A DNA stretch of 64,000 bases from Nostoc sp. MG11. GTDB taxonomy: Bacteria; Cyanobacteriota; Cyanobacteriia; Cyanobacteriales; Nostocaceae. Under the pieces are notes generated by a model. That model worked only from the letters and a program-made list of their open reading frames with translations. It was not told where the DNA came from and ran no database searches. Location of the stretch: assembly GCF_014904695.1 (NCBI RefSeq), contig NZ_JACXXN010000005.1:359729-423728 (forward strand). Reading direction: 5' to 3'. The position numbers were made by a program, and so were the translations under genes. Shown piece after piece: positions 34,843 through 44,737 of the stretch. The stretch's first letter is position 1, and every line of letters starts with the position of its first letter.

Positions 34843-36015
34843 ATGCTCAATCCGAATCTGGATGAAATCCAGTTGACAAAAGACGATTACGAACGCTACT
34901 CCCGGCACTTAATTTTGCCGGAAGTAGGAATGGAAGGACAAAAGCGCCTGAAGGCAGCTAGTGTATTGTGTATTGGTACAGGTGGATTAGGTGCGCCTCT
35001 GCTTTTATATCTCACAGCGGCGGGTGTCGGTCGCATCGGTATTGTTGATTTCGATGTTGTTGATACTTCCAACCTGCAACGCCAAGTAATCCACGGTACA
35101 TCCTGGGTGGGTAAACCCAAAATTGAATCAGCAAAGCAGCGAATTCTGGAGATCAATCCCTATTGTCAGGTTGATTTGTACGAAACTCGCCTTACTTCCG
35201 AAAACGCTTTAGATATCCTCCGTCCTTACGATATTGTAGTGGATGGTACGGATAACTTCCCCACCAGGTATCTAGTTAACGACGCCTGCGTATTGCTCAA
35301 CAAACCCAACGTCTACGGTTCAATTTTCCGCTTTGAAGGGCAAGCTACTGTATTTAACTACGAAGGTGGGCCAAATTATCGTGACCTGTACCCAGAACCA
35401 CCACCACCAGGAATGGTTCCCTCCTGTGCAGAAGGTGGCGTACTGGGAATCTTGCCAGGGATTATTGGTTTAATCCAGGCAACGGAAACTGTCAAAATCA
35501 TTATGAGACAGGGTAATACCCTGAGTGGGCGACTGCTGCTGTATAATGCTCTAGAAATGAAATTTCGGGAGTTGAAGCTGCGTCCAAATCCCATCCGCCC
35601 AGTAATTGAAAAGCTCATAGACTACGAACAATTCTGCGGTATCCCACAAGCCAAGGCAGAGGAGGCGAAACAGCAGATGGAAATTCAAGAAATGACTGTC
35701 AAGGAATTGAAGGAATTGCTGGATAGTGGTGCAAAGGATTTTGTACTGCTGGATGTCCGCAACCCCAATGAGTACGATATCGCTAAGATTCCCGGTTCAG
35801 TTTTGGTACCTTTACCAGACATTGAAAACGGGAATGGTGTTGCTAAAGTCAAGGAAATACTCAATGGGCATCGCTTGATTGCTCATTGTAAGATGGGTGG
35901 GCGATCAGCAAAAGCCCTCGGCATCCTCAAGGAAGCTGGGATTGTCGGTACGAACGTTAAAGGCGGAATTACCGCTTGGAGTCGGGAAGTCGATTCGTCA
36001 GTTCCAGAGTATTAA
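34843..36015 (+). CDS. moeB: MoeB/MoeZ-type adenylyltransferase with C-terminal rhodanese domain
   Basis: A 390-residue E1-like enzyme. Residues 1-265 hold the ATP-binding GTGGLGAPLLLYLTAAGVG motif and the adenylate-forming domain; a possible catalytic-loop Cys lies in MVPSCAEGGVLG. Residues 280-388 are a rhodanese domain with active Cys in AHCKMGGRSAKAL. Such proteins adenylate and then sulfurate MoaD- or ThiS-like carriers for molybdopterin, thiamine or cysteine synthesis. A single zinc-binding CxxC pair is not evident. The JAMM gene upstream suggests a carrier processed by cleavage. Typical length for the family. Confidence 0.92.
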   Translation: MLNPNLDEIQLTKDDYERYSRHLILPEVGMEGQKRLKAASVLCIGTGGLGAPLLLYLTAAGVGRIGIVDFDVVDTSNLQRQVIHGTSWVGKPKIESAKQRILEINPYCQVDLYETRLTSENALDILRPYDIVVDGTDNFPTRYLVNDACVLLNKPNVYGSIFRFEGQATVFNYEGGPNYRDLYPEPPPPGMVPSCAEGGVLGILPGIIGLIQATETVKIIMRQGNTLSGRLLLYNALEMKFRELKLRPNPIRPVIEKLIDYEQFCGIPQAKAEEAKQQMEIQEMTVKELKELLDSGAKDFVLLDVRNPNEYDIAKIPGSVLVPLPDIENGNGVAKVKEILNGHRLIAHCKMGGRSAKALGILKEAGIVGTNVKGGITAWSREVDSSVPEY

Positions 36016-36164
36016 AAGCGAACCACAGAGGAAGCAGATAAGAATAGGGGAGAGGTTAGGAAGAATAATTCTTCGCCCTCTCCCCGATTTTTTAGTAATT
36101 GAGCTAGCGATCACATTTTCGAGCATATCAACTGGAGCGATCGCAGAAGCTATCTTTCAGTAGT

Positions 36165-38906
36165 CTATGCAAATTTATTCCAAATCACGGCGACATCAAC
36201 GGCTAACTTTTGCCCCAACTTGAGCAACTGTCGGCACTGATGAGTATCTTCGTCATTGGCAAGGATAGTAGCACATAGAGGCGCTATCTGACTGTGTAGA
36301 CAGCTGAAGTACAGTTCTTGGGATCGCTGTAAGGAGATATCAATATTGAGATGATCCCCAACATCAATCAATCGTTCCAACTGTTGGATATCTGCATTGA
36401 AACTACCATTGGCATCATGTAGCAATTGCCAGAGTAACCGCGCAATTAGCTGTTCTAACATTTGCTTGCCTTCGGGAATATTTAACCGACAGCGCAGATG
36501 TTTTGCTTCAGTGGCGATCGCCTCCAATTCTACTATGTGATTCCACATCTTTTGGGGTTCGCTGATGTCTTGCTCTAGCGATCGCAATGTGATCATACAG
36601 CGATGCCCTAAAGCAATCTCTGCTGCTACCTGCAATTCTTGTGGTACTGCTAGCTCATCCCGATGGAACGCCATTAGAACGCCGTAATTATCACGGTATG
36701 CTTGAGTATAAAGCTGACCTAAGCGTGTCAGTGTTTCCTGACTGAGGAGCCGCATGATTCGGTGGCGTTCTTCAGCAAATAGATTTTGCAAGCTGAAAGC
36801 CTCTTCCCCAAATAGCTGTGTCATTGCCAAGATAGTATGAGCCGCACTCGCCAGTTGTAATGCTCCAAACAGCTTTTCTTTTAATTGGCCGTAGTCACGC
36901 CGTCCGATAAATTGTTGAATGCAGCAGTGAAAATCCCAGCCTCCCAAATGCAGCACAGCAAACACTAAATGCTCGCTTTCCCAAGTAATTTCTGACACCA
37001 GCTTCAAATGTCCAACTACCAAAGTCAATGATCCCATCCGTTGCAGTTGGTAATCTAGCTCATTGGCGGTGTAGCAATAAACTCGTTTGTGAGAAGGATG
37101 ATGTTGGCTAGCCGCATCTTGCCCAGACTGGAAATTACGCGTCTCTGTAGGTTTGTGATTGCCAAACAGGGAAGTAATGGCATAGTGGGCTGCTACTTCC
37201 TTAAAACCAACTTGAGCAGTTAGCACCAACTGGCGATATATTTCTGCACCATGCTTGAAGTGCTCGACATTACTGGGAGCTAAACCAAGGCGTTTGAGAA
37301 AGCCTTTTTCCAACTGCACACCAGCTACTTCCCCCGCCAGTTCCAAAGCACGGGCGGCATAGCGGAGAATCTGCGTTCCCTCTGGGCGGGAAATTTCTTC
37401 AAAAAACCAACCGCAACTGGTAAACATCAGCAAAGCATGACGCTGCATTTCTAATAGGCGCAGGGCGTCTACTTGTTCTGCTGCTGTCAGTTTGCGGGTT
37501 TGATGGCGAGATAGAAAACGGCTAACATTGGCAGGAGAGCGATCGCGCATCACTTGGATATATTCATCTCGTGCTTGCCAGGGATCACGAAATAACTGCC
37601 TACCATTTTCCTCATATATCTCTATTAGCTGATCCCGCAGCCAATTCAGGGCATCCCGCAAGGGACGACGCCATTTTTGATGCCAAAGACTGCCTTCGCC
37701 ACCGCAACCACAGTCATCTTGCCATCTGCCGACACCGTGGGCGCAGCTCCATGCTGTGATTGGCTTTAATTCCACTTCCCAAGCAGGAGAATTTAAGCTG
37801 AGGTAGTGAGCAAAGTTCGTCACCGTCCACCCATGTTGAGGAAACTCGTTTATGAAGGCAAAGGCTAGAGTTTTTTCGGTTCCCTTCTTGTGGTGTCCAA
37901 AGGTTTCCCCATCTGTCGCTACAGAAATTAATTGTGCTGGACGGTGATCCCCACGCACGGCTGAACCGATTCGTCCGGCAAAGTGATGAGAATTATAAAC
38001 AACATCGCTAAAACCCATATCCCGCGAGATTGGGCCGTCGTAGAAAAAGATATCTATATAAGGCAAGCCTTCTGTATTGCCTTCTTCGTGGGGAGACGAA
38101 GAATGGTCAGTCTTACCGTTGTTAGTAGCAATCGCACTCAGAGGTGAAGATGTGCTGAGTGTTGGCTTCAAATAACAACGATAGGGACGAGTGGGATCAA
38201 TCTGACTACCACCAACTTCGTGCCATTCAGGATGGGGATCATCCTGCGTGGGTAAGAGACGACAACGCTGTGCCTGAGACGGGGCAAGAATAATGAAGCG
38301 AATACCCTCGGCAACTAAAGCTTCTAGGGTGGCATAGTCTACACCTGTTTCCGCTAGCCAGATGCCTTCGGGATCGCGTCCAAAGCGGGAACGGAAGTCT
38401 TCTTTGCCCCAGCGAATTTGGGTATATTTATCGCGTTCGTTCGCCAGGGGCATGATGATGTGATTGTATACTTGCGCGATCGCATTCCCATGACCATGCA
38501 ACCGTTGAGCGCTCTTAGCATCTGCCTCCAAAATCCGCTGATAAACCTCTACATCGTAGCGTTCTAGCCACGACATCAGTGTTGGCCCAATATTAAAGCT
38601 CAAATACTCATAATTATTCACGATCCCCACTACTTCGCCCCGATCATTTAAGACTCTGGCAAAAGCATTTGGGCGATAACATTCCCAATGAATCCGCTCA
38701 TTCCAGTCATGGAAAGGTGCAGCACTCGGTTGACGTTCAATCGCGTCCAGATAAGGGTTTTCCCTTGGCGGCTGGTAAAAATGACCATGTACCGTCACGT
38801 AAACACCGGTAGCTTTTCTCAGGGGATCAGTCTGTTGGGTGTTTGTAGAATCTGGATTTAATGTGAATGTTGAGCCAGAGCTAGCTGGCATTTCAGCAGA
38901 AGTCAT
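36165..38906 (-). CDS. Glycoside hydrolase family 57-like protein with DUF3536 domain
   Basis: A 913-residue protein. The N-terminal half is a GH57-type barrel: YVTVHGHFYQPPRENPYLDA at about 33-52, LSFNIGPTLMSWLERYD, then GIWLAETGVDYATLEAL (probable catalytic Glu) and LISVATDGETFGHHKKGTEK (probable Asp). The C-terminal half is helical and belongs to DUF3536. GH57 enzymes act on alpha-glucans; a glycogen-related role is inferred. The likely start is ATG 38906. No neighbour clearly shares the pathway, though sucrose synthase is 3 kb away. Complete. Confidence 0.88.
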   Translation of the reverse strand: MTSAEMPASSGSTFTLNPDSTNTQQTDPLRKATGVYVTVHGHFYQPPRENPYLDAIERQPSAAPFHDWNERIHWECYRPNAFARVLNDRGEVVGIVNNYEYLSFNIGPTLMSWLERYDVEVYQRILEADAKSAQRLHGHGNAIAQVYNHIIMPLANERDKYTQIRWGKEDFRSRFGRDPEGIWLAETGVDYATLEALVAEGIRFIILAPSQAQRCRLLPTQDDPHPEWHEVGGSQIDPTRPYRCYLKPTLSTSSPLSAIATNNGKTDHSSSPHEEGNTEGLPYIDIFFYDGPISRDMGFSDVVYNSHHFAGRIGSAVRGDHRPAQLISVATDGETFGHHKKGTEKTLAFAFINEFPQHGWTVTNFAHYLSLNSPAWEVELKPITAWSCAHGVGRWQDDCGCGGEGSLWHQKWRRPLRDALNWLRDQLIEIYEENGRQLFRDPWQARDEYIQVMRDRSPANVSRFLSRHQTRKLTAAEQVDALRLLEMQRHALLMFTSCGWFFEEISRPEGTQILRYAARALELAGEVAGVQLEKGFLKRLGLAPSNVEHFKHGAEIYRQLVLTAQVGFKEVAAHYAITSLFGNHKPTETRNFQSGQDAASQHHPSHKRVYCYTANELDYQLQRMGSLTLVVGHLKLVSEITWESEHLVFAVLHLGGWDFHCCIQQFIGRRDYGQLKEKLFGALQLASAAHTILAMTQLFGEEAFSLQNLFAEERHRIMRLLSQETLTRLGQLYTQAYRDNYGVLMAFHRDELAVPQELQVAAEIALGHRCMITLRSLEQDISEPQKMWNHIVELEAIATEAKHLRCRLNIPEGKQMLEQLIARLLWQLLHDANGSFNADIQQLERLIDVGDHLNIDISLQRSQELYFSCLHSQIAPLCATILANDEDTHQCRQLLKLGQKLAVDVAVIWNKFA

Positions 38907-39604
38907 GTATATATATCCAAAACAAAAAACTTGCAGTTGCGTCGAAAATATTGTGCGTAGGCCTTTCTACAACAGTTTGTACACAAAATCCGGTATAGAC
39001 GACAACTATGGGATTTAAGCAAATTTCCAAAGAAGCGGTCTTAGTATAATGGGAAATCTGCGTTATCGCACAGCCTTTTCCCTAAAGGCTTAAAGTAATC
39101 AGCCATTGAACGACGCCTCAATTAGGATTTTTTCGTTGGCAGCGCCAATAAAAAATTTAATTGTCTTTTAATACATTAAACCCCATTTGTGGTGTAGTAT
39201 TTTGGCTTAAATTCATAGTTTTGCAACAAAAGATTGCAAAAACACAATAAAACGCAATTTTATTTTACATATCTAGCATAAGACTGAAAACCGTACAATC
39301 TCTGAATGGGTCTACAGACTGTTGAGAGTATCCTATGGGAGTGCTGAGTGAGGAGTGATGTTAGCGTAGCGGGGCGTAGCCCATGCTGAGATTTGAGTGA
39401 GTCAAAGGAATCAAACAGTAGCTAGCTAAACATGAATAAATTAAAGTTTGTAGTTAGTGCAAAAGCTCCAATTACAAGCGATGAAGTATCTTTAGTGAAT
39501 TATGTTTACTTAACACCATTTCCTTACTCTTCACTCAGGACGGGCTAAACGCCCCGCTACCGCTAACAGAACTCGGATAGGATACCTTCAACTCAAGGTG
39601 ACAA
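38907..39604. other. Intergenic region between GH57 and calcium exchanger genes
   Basis: A 698-bp divergent gap. It carries a family-A repeat at 39541-39574 and a related piece at about 39362-39392 (ttagcgtagcggggcgtagc). A 38-codon frame from ATG at about 39432 is not recognisable and ends in the repeat, so I do not call it. Promoters of both flanking genes should lie here. Confidence 0.55.
39541..39574. repeat. Dispersed palindromic repeat (family A)
   Basis: cgggctaaacgccccgctac followed by cgctaacagaactc, differing by one base from the copy at 25920-25953. It lies about 30 bp upstream of the calcium exchanger start. Confidence 0.8.
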
Positions 39605-40696
39605 ATGTCAGGCAAAAACATTGTTTTTCTCGTTTTATTGCTGTTTATCCCGATTTCTTTGGCAGCCCACTTTCTGGAGTGGGGTGAATTGATAGTTTTC
39701 ATTACAGCAGGATTAGCAATTCTGCCCTTAGCAGCTTGGATGGGTACAGCTACAGAAGAGATTGCTGTAGTAGTTGGCCCGTCATTGGGGGGATTGTTGA
39801 ATGCCACCTTTGGCAATGCTACGGAACTGATTATCGCCCTAGTTGCTCTTAAAGCTGGATTGGTAGAAGTAGTCAAGGCCAGTATCACGGGATCGATTAT
39901 CGGCAATTTACTACTAGTAATGGGTCTTTCCATGCTTTTGGGCGGTCTGCGCCACAAAGAGCAGACATTTCAGCCAATTGTGGCGCGGGTGAATGCTTCT
40001 TCTATGAATTTGGCAGTAATTGCAATTTTGCTGCCAACAGCAATGAAATTTAGCTCTCAAGGGATTGGCGAAGAAACGTTGCAAGATCTTTCCGTTGCTG
40101 TTGCTGTAGTGTTAATTCTCGTCTACGCCCTAACGCTGCTATTTTCGATGAAAACCCACTCCTATCTATATGATGTGGGTGTAGCAGAAATAGAAGCCGA
40201 GGAAATACCTCACGCCAAACCAAATATTTGGTTGTGGAGTGGGGTGTTGCTAGTATGTACCCTGCTAGTAGCAATTGAGTCAGAACTGCTTGTTGACTCT
40301 TTAGAAGTAGCTACATCTCAGTTGGGTTTAACGGCACTATTTACAGGGGTGATTCTTGTACCCATTATTGGCAATGCTGCCGAACACACTACAGCAGTAA
40401 CGGTGGCAATGAAAGATAAGATGGATCTTTCTGTTTCTGTGGCTGTGGGATCGAGTATGCAGATTGCCTTATTTGTCGCTCCCGTTTTAGTTATTGCAGG
40501 GTGGGTAATGGGTCAGCCGATGGATTTGAATTTCCATCCCTTTGAACTAGTAGCTGTGGTTGTATCGGTGTTGATTGCCAATAGCATCAGTTCTGATGGT
40601 AAATCCAACTGGCTAGAAGGCACATTGCTATTGGCTGCCTATACGGTTTTAGGTTTTGCCTTCTACTTTCATCCAGTTATCGATGGCGTAGGGTAG
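39605..40696 (+). CDS. cax: Calcium/proton exchanger (CAX family)
   Basis: A 363-residue membrane protein with about ten or eleven helices. The two inverted alpha repeats are clear: GGLLNATFGNATELIIALVAL (split here at 20) near residue 60 and VPIIGNAAEHTTAVTVAMKD near 255, each with the conserved acidic Glu (NATE, AAEH). An acidic loop in the middle (VAEIEAEEIPHAKP) resembles the CAX acidic motif. It exchanges cytoplasmic Ca2+ for H+ and supports salt and alkaline tolerance in cyanobacteria. The ATG at 39605 follows an AAGGTG site. Complete. Confidence 0.92.
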   Translation: MSGKNIVFLVLLLFIPISLAAHFLEWGELIVFITAGLAILPLAAWMGTATEEIAVVVGPSLGGLLNATFGNATELIIALVALKAGLVEVVKASITGSIIGNLLLVMGLSMLLGGLRHKEQTFQPIVARVNASSMNLAVIAILLPTAMKFSSQGIGEETLQDLSVAVAVVLILVYALTLLFSMKTHSYLYDVGVAEIEAEEIPHAKPNIWLWSGVLLVCTLLVAIESELLVDSLEVATSQLGLTALFTGVILVPIIGNAAEHTTAVTVAMKDKMDLSVSVAVGSSMQIALFVAPVLVIAGWVMGQPMDLNFHPFELVAVVVSVLIANSISSDGKSNWLEGTLLLAAYTVLGFAFYFHPVIDGVG

Positions 40697-41261
40697 TCAA
40701 CTGTAAAAGCGATCGCTTGTTGTAGTTTAACCAAAAGCGATCGCTTTTAATTAAAGGTGATAGCACATCCTACTCTACAAAAAGTTTCTAACCACCATCT
40801 GCGGGGGGACAATTTTTTTTGAATCTAGAGTCTATCATTGTTGTCAAACTCTGCATTGATCATTGCTTAAATGAACTGACTTGGTACATCCAGTAGTGTA
40901 GTGTTATTGGTCGCAGTATAAACATGCTACAAACCGCATCAGCAGACCAACTACGAACTAAAGATAATTTTGCAAATTTGCTTAATGGCATTTCCATGAG
41001 ATCACATAGTATGTTATTGTCTAAACCGTTGATTTAGGAGCAATATTTTACAAATTGATGGCTTGATTACAGATAAAAAAAGTACAAAGCCTAAAGCAAA
41101 GTAGTCTAATTAAACCGAAGAATGAGGAAAGAAAAGGAGATAATCACAGGTTATCTGAAAAAATTAGTACATATTTTTTAATTAATTCAGTATGCACTAT
41201 TCCGGAATAGCAGCATTTTTGTTCGTCAAAAGAAATATTGGTCTTAGTAAAATGAACTACC
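40697..41261. other. Intergenic region upstream of the peptidoglycan-binding gene
   Basis: A 565-bp AT-rich gap. Apart from the hairpin at 40704-40749, I see no repeat or credible gene; a 38-codon frame from about 40924 is unrecognised. The long leader may carry regulatory sites for the gene at 41262. Confidence 0.5.
40704..40749 (+). terminator. Hairpin terminator built from two HIP1 sites
   Basis: taaaagcgatcgctt and aaagcgatcgctttta form a stem of about 15 bp, ending in TTTTA, just after the exchanger stop. Each arm contains a HIP1 octamer, which is self-complementary, so other pairings are possible. Confidence 0.7.
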
Positions 41262-41816
41262 ATGACTGAAATTGGCATGCTGATGACGAGCGTGTTAACA
41301 ACAAGACAAGCATCTGGGCCCAATTTGCCGGAGCAGCAATTATTTCAGATGGAAAATGGCGTGCATCAGTCAACAGAGAGTCAGTTATCTCTAACTGCTC
41401 AAGTCACACCACCTGAATTTATGCAGGCAGATGCAACTCCCCAGGCTGCGATGTCAGCGCTCACAATAGAAAAAGAAAATACACTTAAAAAAATCAGAAA
41501 AAATAATCAGTCTCTAGGTTCTTCTGGCTTGGCTGAACCCCAGAAGTATTCCCAGTCCGTAGGCAAAAGCCGTAAAAAGGCTGTAGGAAAATTTCAGAAG
41601 TTTAGTAGCCAACCTCTGCCAAATCTCTATTTTGGTAGCTCTGGTGTAGCCGTTAGAGCCTTGCAACGATTGTTAATCTCTAACGGCTACACTATCCGCA
41701 TTGATGGTATTTTCGGGGCACTGACAGAAACCGCTGTCAAGGCCTTTCAAAACCAGCAAAATTTAGCGGTGGATGGAGTAGTTGGTCAACGAACTTGGCG
41801 GGCGTTGACAATTTAG
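41262..41816 (+). CDS. Peptidoglycan-binding domain protein
   Basis: A 184-residue protein. The C-terminal 65 residues are a PG_binding_1 domain (LYFGSSGVAVRALQRLLISN, DGIFGALTETAVKAFQNQQN, AVDGVVGQRTWRAL). The first 115 residues are low complexity, Gln/Ser-rich and then basic (KSRKKAVGKFQKF), with no signal peptide. No catalytic domain is present, so it may anchor or regulate a partner at the wall. A later in-frame ATG (41277) is possible. The ATG at 41262 follows a long leader. Confidence 0.82.
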   Translation: MTEIGMLMTSVLTTRQASGPNLPEQQLFQMENGVHQSTESQLSLTAQVTPPEFMQADATPQAAMSALTIEKENTLKKIRKNNQSLGSSGLAEPQKYSQSVGKSRKKAVGKFQKFSSQPLPNLYFGSSGVAVRALQRLLISNGYTIRIDGIFGALTETAVKAFQNQQNLAVDGVVGQRTWRALTI

Positions 41817-41895
41817 TCATTAGTCAATAGTCAATAGTCAATAGTCATTTGTATTAACTAAGGGCAAATGACCATTGACAAATGACCATTGACCA
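41814..41895. repeat. STRR heptanucleotide repeats, inverted pair
   Basis: Tandem tagtcaa heptamers (at about 41815-41848) face gaccattgacaaatgaccat (at about 41869-41890). They fill the whole gap between the two convergent genes and could form a hairpin. Confidence 0.75.
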
Positions 41896-41896
41896 A

Positions 41897-44356
41897 TTAC
41901 CGATACTTATGCTGTTCTAATAGTTGTTGCGCTCTTGGCTTGTAAATCAAATAGAACAAAGCCTCAATGTAGCGCAACAAATCTTCCCGGTTTTCCTTCG
42001 AGGTAAAGTTCCAGAAGCCATAAATTCGTGCTAATGAGAGCAGCTTGGTAGTGTGAATTTTCCAAGTATAAGTGCTATAAACTCGGTCAATTGCTCGCTG
42101 AGAAATATCACCCCAGTAGTTAAGATTCTGTTCGCATTTAGTGACAAAATCTACAATTTTTGCGGCTGTCTCTTCTAAATTGGTCGGGTTAATGTAAAAT
42201 CCATTAACCTTGTCCTGAATAATTTCTAATGGCCCACCAAACTGTGTGGCAAAAGTCGGTATTCCTGAAACCATTGCTTCCAAGATTGTCAAACCAAAAG
42301 CTTCAAATAAAGCTGGTTGCACAAAAATACCTTGGTGATCGGCGATTACTCGGTAGATTTCACCAGAATCAGTTTTAGACAGGCGTACACCAAGCCAGCG
42401 AATTTTCCCATGAAGATTGTACTCGTCAATGATTTGGTAGAGTCTGATAATTTCGTCACGTTCTTCGTTGTCGCCTGATTCTTCCACGCGCAACTTACCC
42501 GCAACTAAAATTAAGTTGCAATGCTCTTGTAGTTCTTGACTTTGGCCATAGCATTCGGCTAAACCTGTGAGGTTTTTGATGCGGTCAAGACGGGCCATTG
42601 AAAACAGAGGACGCTTACTGGGATCGTCGAGTTTGCCAAAGATTTGGGTCGGATCTTCTAAGGTAAATAGCGTTTCTGCAAGACGTTGGCGATCGCTTTC
42701 AACTCGGTCTTGAGTCTGCGAATAGGGGAAATAGTAATTTTCGTTTACCCCAGGTGGTACAACGTTAAATTTCGGACTAAATAATTCAATCCCATTCACC
42801 ACATGGTACAACTCCGGCATGGTGAAGCATTTGTATGACTCATACTGTCCCACACTATCCGGGGTTCCAACAATTTCTTGGTAAGTGCTGCTGATGACGA
42901 AATTAGCAGCATTCATTGCAATCAAATCAGCAGTAAATTGCAAGGAAAAATGATATTTTTCCTCTAAATCTTGCCAGTAGAGGTTACTGAACAAATATTT
43001 AGATTTCTCCAATGCATGGGCAACATTGCACTGGGTGACTTTCATCCGCCGTGCTAGCAAAAATGCCACTAAATTCCCATCAGTATAGTTACCAACAATT
43101 AAGTCAGGTCTACCTTGAAATTCTGCTAACAGTTCTCTTTCCGAGTCAATAGCGTAGGTTTCTAGATAAGGCCAAAACTCAAATCGGGAAATCCAGTTTT
43201 GAGTCATGTTGGGATTAAATTCCCGCAAAGGTACTCGTAAAATCCAGGCGTTTTCAGTACCGTGGACTTTTTCCAATCTTTGATTACAAAGAGTACCATC
43301 ACTATTGGGAATCAGACGGGTGAGAATAATCACCTTTGGCTGGACGTTTAGTTTCTCTAAACCAGCTAGAAGCGCATCTTCTTGCAACTGCTTTTCTAAA
43401 CTCTTAGCCTGATCAAGTACGTAAACCACCTGACCACCAGTATCGGGACGCCCCAAAACACCCTCTTGCCCAAACCAACCGTGGGCTGAAACGAGGACGA
43501 TTCTAAAAATCATCGGGACGCGAGAGATCAAGGCTTCTAAAGTCTGGGGATCGGGAGAGTCGATCAATTCATCGAGAATATTTAAAGTATCTCGCACGCG
43601 CTGGGCTGTATTACCCCAACCCGGTTCAAAACCCATTGTTTGCAATTGGAACCGGAAGTTTTCGTAAGGTTCCTCATTGGGGCGATCGCTAACAAATGTT
43701 ATCGCTTTTTTAACTTGCTGGGAAAGCTGTTGTTGGGATTGAATGCGATCGTTGACTAATAATTGAACACCGTTATATTGGTGCAGACGCAAGAAATTTA
43801 ATAAGCTTTCCAGCAATTGTTTGGAGTCTTGAAATATTTTGCTGGATAGATAGCGGTTGAGGAATTGTACCCCCTTCCCAATATTTTTAGGATCGCGGAT
43901 CACAGGGGTGTAGTCATAAAAAGGCCCAAAATCTAACTCTAGCAGGTCGCCTTCGTTAGGCTGAAACTTGTTCACTAAGCGATCGCGTAGATCCAGTAGA
44001 TCCTGCACCGTCATTGGTTTTACACTCAAGTCTGATGTCAACCAACAAATTTCTTGACTAGCAATCTTAGGACGGATAATGAAACAGAAGTTTGAGTCCT
44101 CCTGAATAATTTCCTGAGTGTAGTAAATTAATTTGCCTAAATCAGAAGTAGTACAAAACGTCTCAGATTTCTGGTACTTGGAGCAGTATTCACTGTATAC
44201 ATTCAATATGTCGTTCCGCAACAAATACTTTTTGTCTTGTTGACGTAATTCACTGATGAAAGAACGCAAATCACTCTTTTCTTCACTATCTAGGACTGCT
44301 TGGAATAATTCAGACACGGCAACCCCGCTAGAAAATTTTACATTGTTGGCTATCAA
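41897..44356 (-). CDS. susA: Sucrose synthase
   Basis: An 819-residue enzyme that interconverts sucrose plus (U/A)DP with NDP-glucose plus fructose. In Anabaena it links sucrose breakdown to glycogen and to carbon supply for heterocysts. The N-terminal regulatory half ends near residue 270. The GT-B catalytic core has SAHGWFGQEGVLGRPDTGGQ at about 293-312 and the E-x7-E motif in EAFGLTILEAMVSGIP at about 685-700. FSMARLDRIKNLTGLAE is also typical. The symbol susA is used by analogy; paralogues susA and susB cannot be told apart here. Complete, monocistronic. Confidence 0.95.
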   Translation of the reverse strand: MIANNVKFSSGVAVSELFQAVLDSEEKSDLRSFISELRQQDKKYLLRNDILNVYSEYCSKYQKSETFCTTSDLGKLIYYTQEIIQEDSNFCFIIRPKIASQEICWLTSDLSVKPMTVQDLLDLRDRLVNKFQPNEGDLLELDFGPFYDYTPVIRDPKNIGKGVQFLNRYLSSKIFQDSKQLLESLLNFLRLHQYNGVQLLVNDRIQSQQQLSQQVKKAITFVSDRPNEEPYENFRFQLQTMGFEPGWGNTAQRVRDTLNILDELIDSPDPQTLEALISRVPMIFRIVLVSAHGWFGQEGVLGRPDTGGQVVYVLDQAKSLEKQLQEDALLAGLEKLNVQPKVIILTRLIPNSDGTLCNQRLEKVHGTENAWILRVPLREFNPNMTQNWISRFEFWPYLETYAIDSERELLAEFQGRPDLIVGNYTDGNLVAFLLARRMKVTQCNVAHALEKSKYLFSNLYWQDLEEKYHFSLQFTADLIAMNAANFVISSTYQEIVGTPDSVGQYESYKCFTMPELYHVVNGIELFSPKFNVVPPGVNENYYFPYSQTQDRVESDRQRLAETLFTLEDPTQIFGKLDDPSKRPLFSMARLDRIKNLTGLAECYGQSQELQEHCNLILVAGKLRVEESGDNEERDEIIRLYQIIDEYNLHGKIRWLGVRLSKTDSGEIYRVIADHQGIFVQPALFEAFGLTILEAMVSGIPTFATQFGGPLEIIQDKVNGFYINPTNLEETAAKIVDFVTKCEQNLNYWGDISQRAIDRVYSTYTWKIHTTKLLSLARIYGFWNFTSKENREDLLRYIEALFYLIYKPRAQQLLEQHKYR

Positions 44357-44731
44357 GGCAGAACTAAAAAGCTCCTACCTTGTTTGCATCATATAGAAAT
44401 AGAAACACGAATCAATGCAGATAAATCATCTTTACCTTTGCATCTAAGGGTAGCTACTTTTTAGCAGAAACCTAGATCGTGTTCTTCTTTACTTAAAGTA
44501 TCTGTTACTCAGTATTTTTTGATCTAACTAAAGGAATACAATTCTTGTTTCTTTTGATAGAGGTTAGAAAATATTGATACAACGGCACTGAGAGCGCTAT
44601 CAGTTAAGTCATCAATTGCTTCGTATGTTCATTTACTATATTGTTTATTCGTGTGTATTTTATTGTCAGTTTGCTTACGGTGTCAAGATTTAGTTTATAG
44701 CTTGAGTAGACTTGTAAATTAATAACTTTTT
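44357..44731. other. Intergenic region between sucrose synthase and ISL3 element
   Basis: A 375-bp AT-rich gap containing the susA promoter region on the minus strand. No repeat, gene or clear promoter consensus is visible to me. Confidence 0.45.
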
Positions 44732-44737
44732 GGTTCT

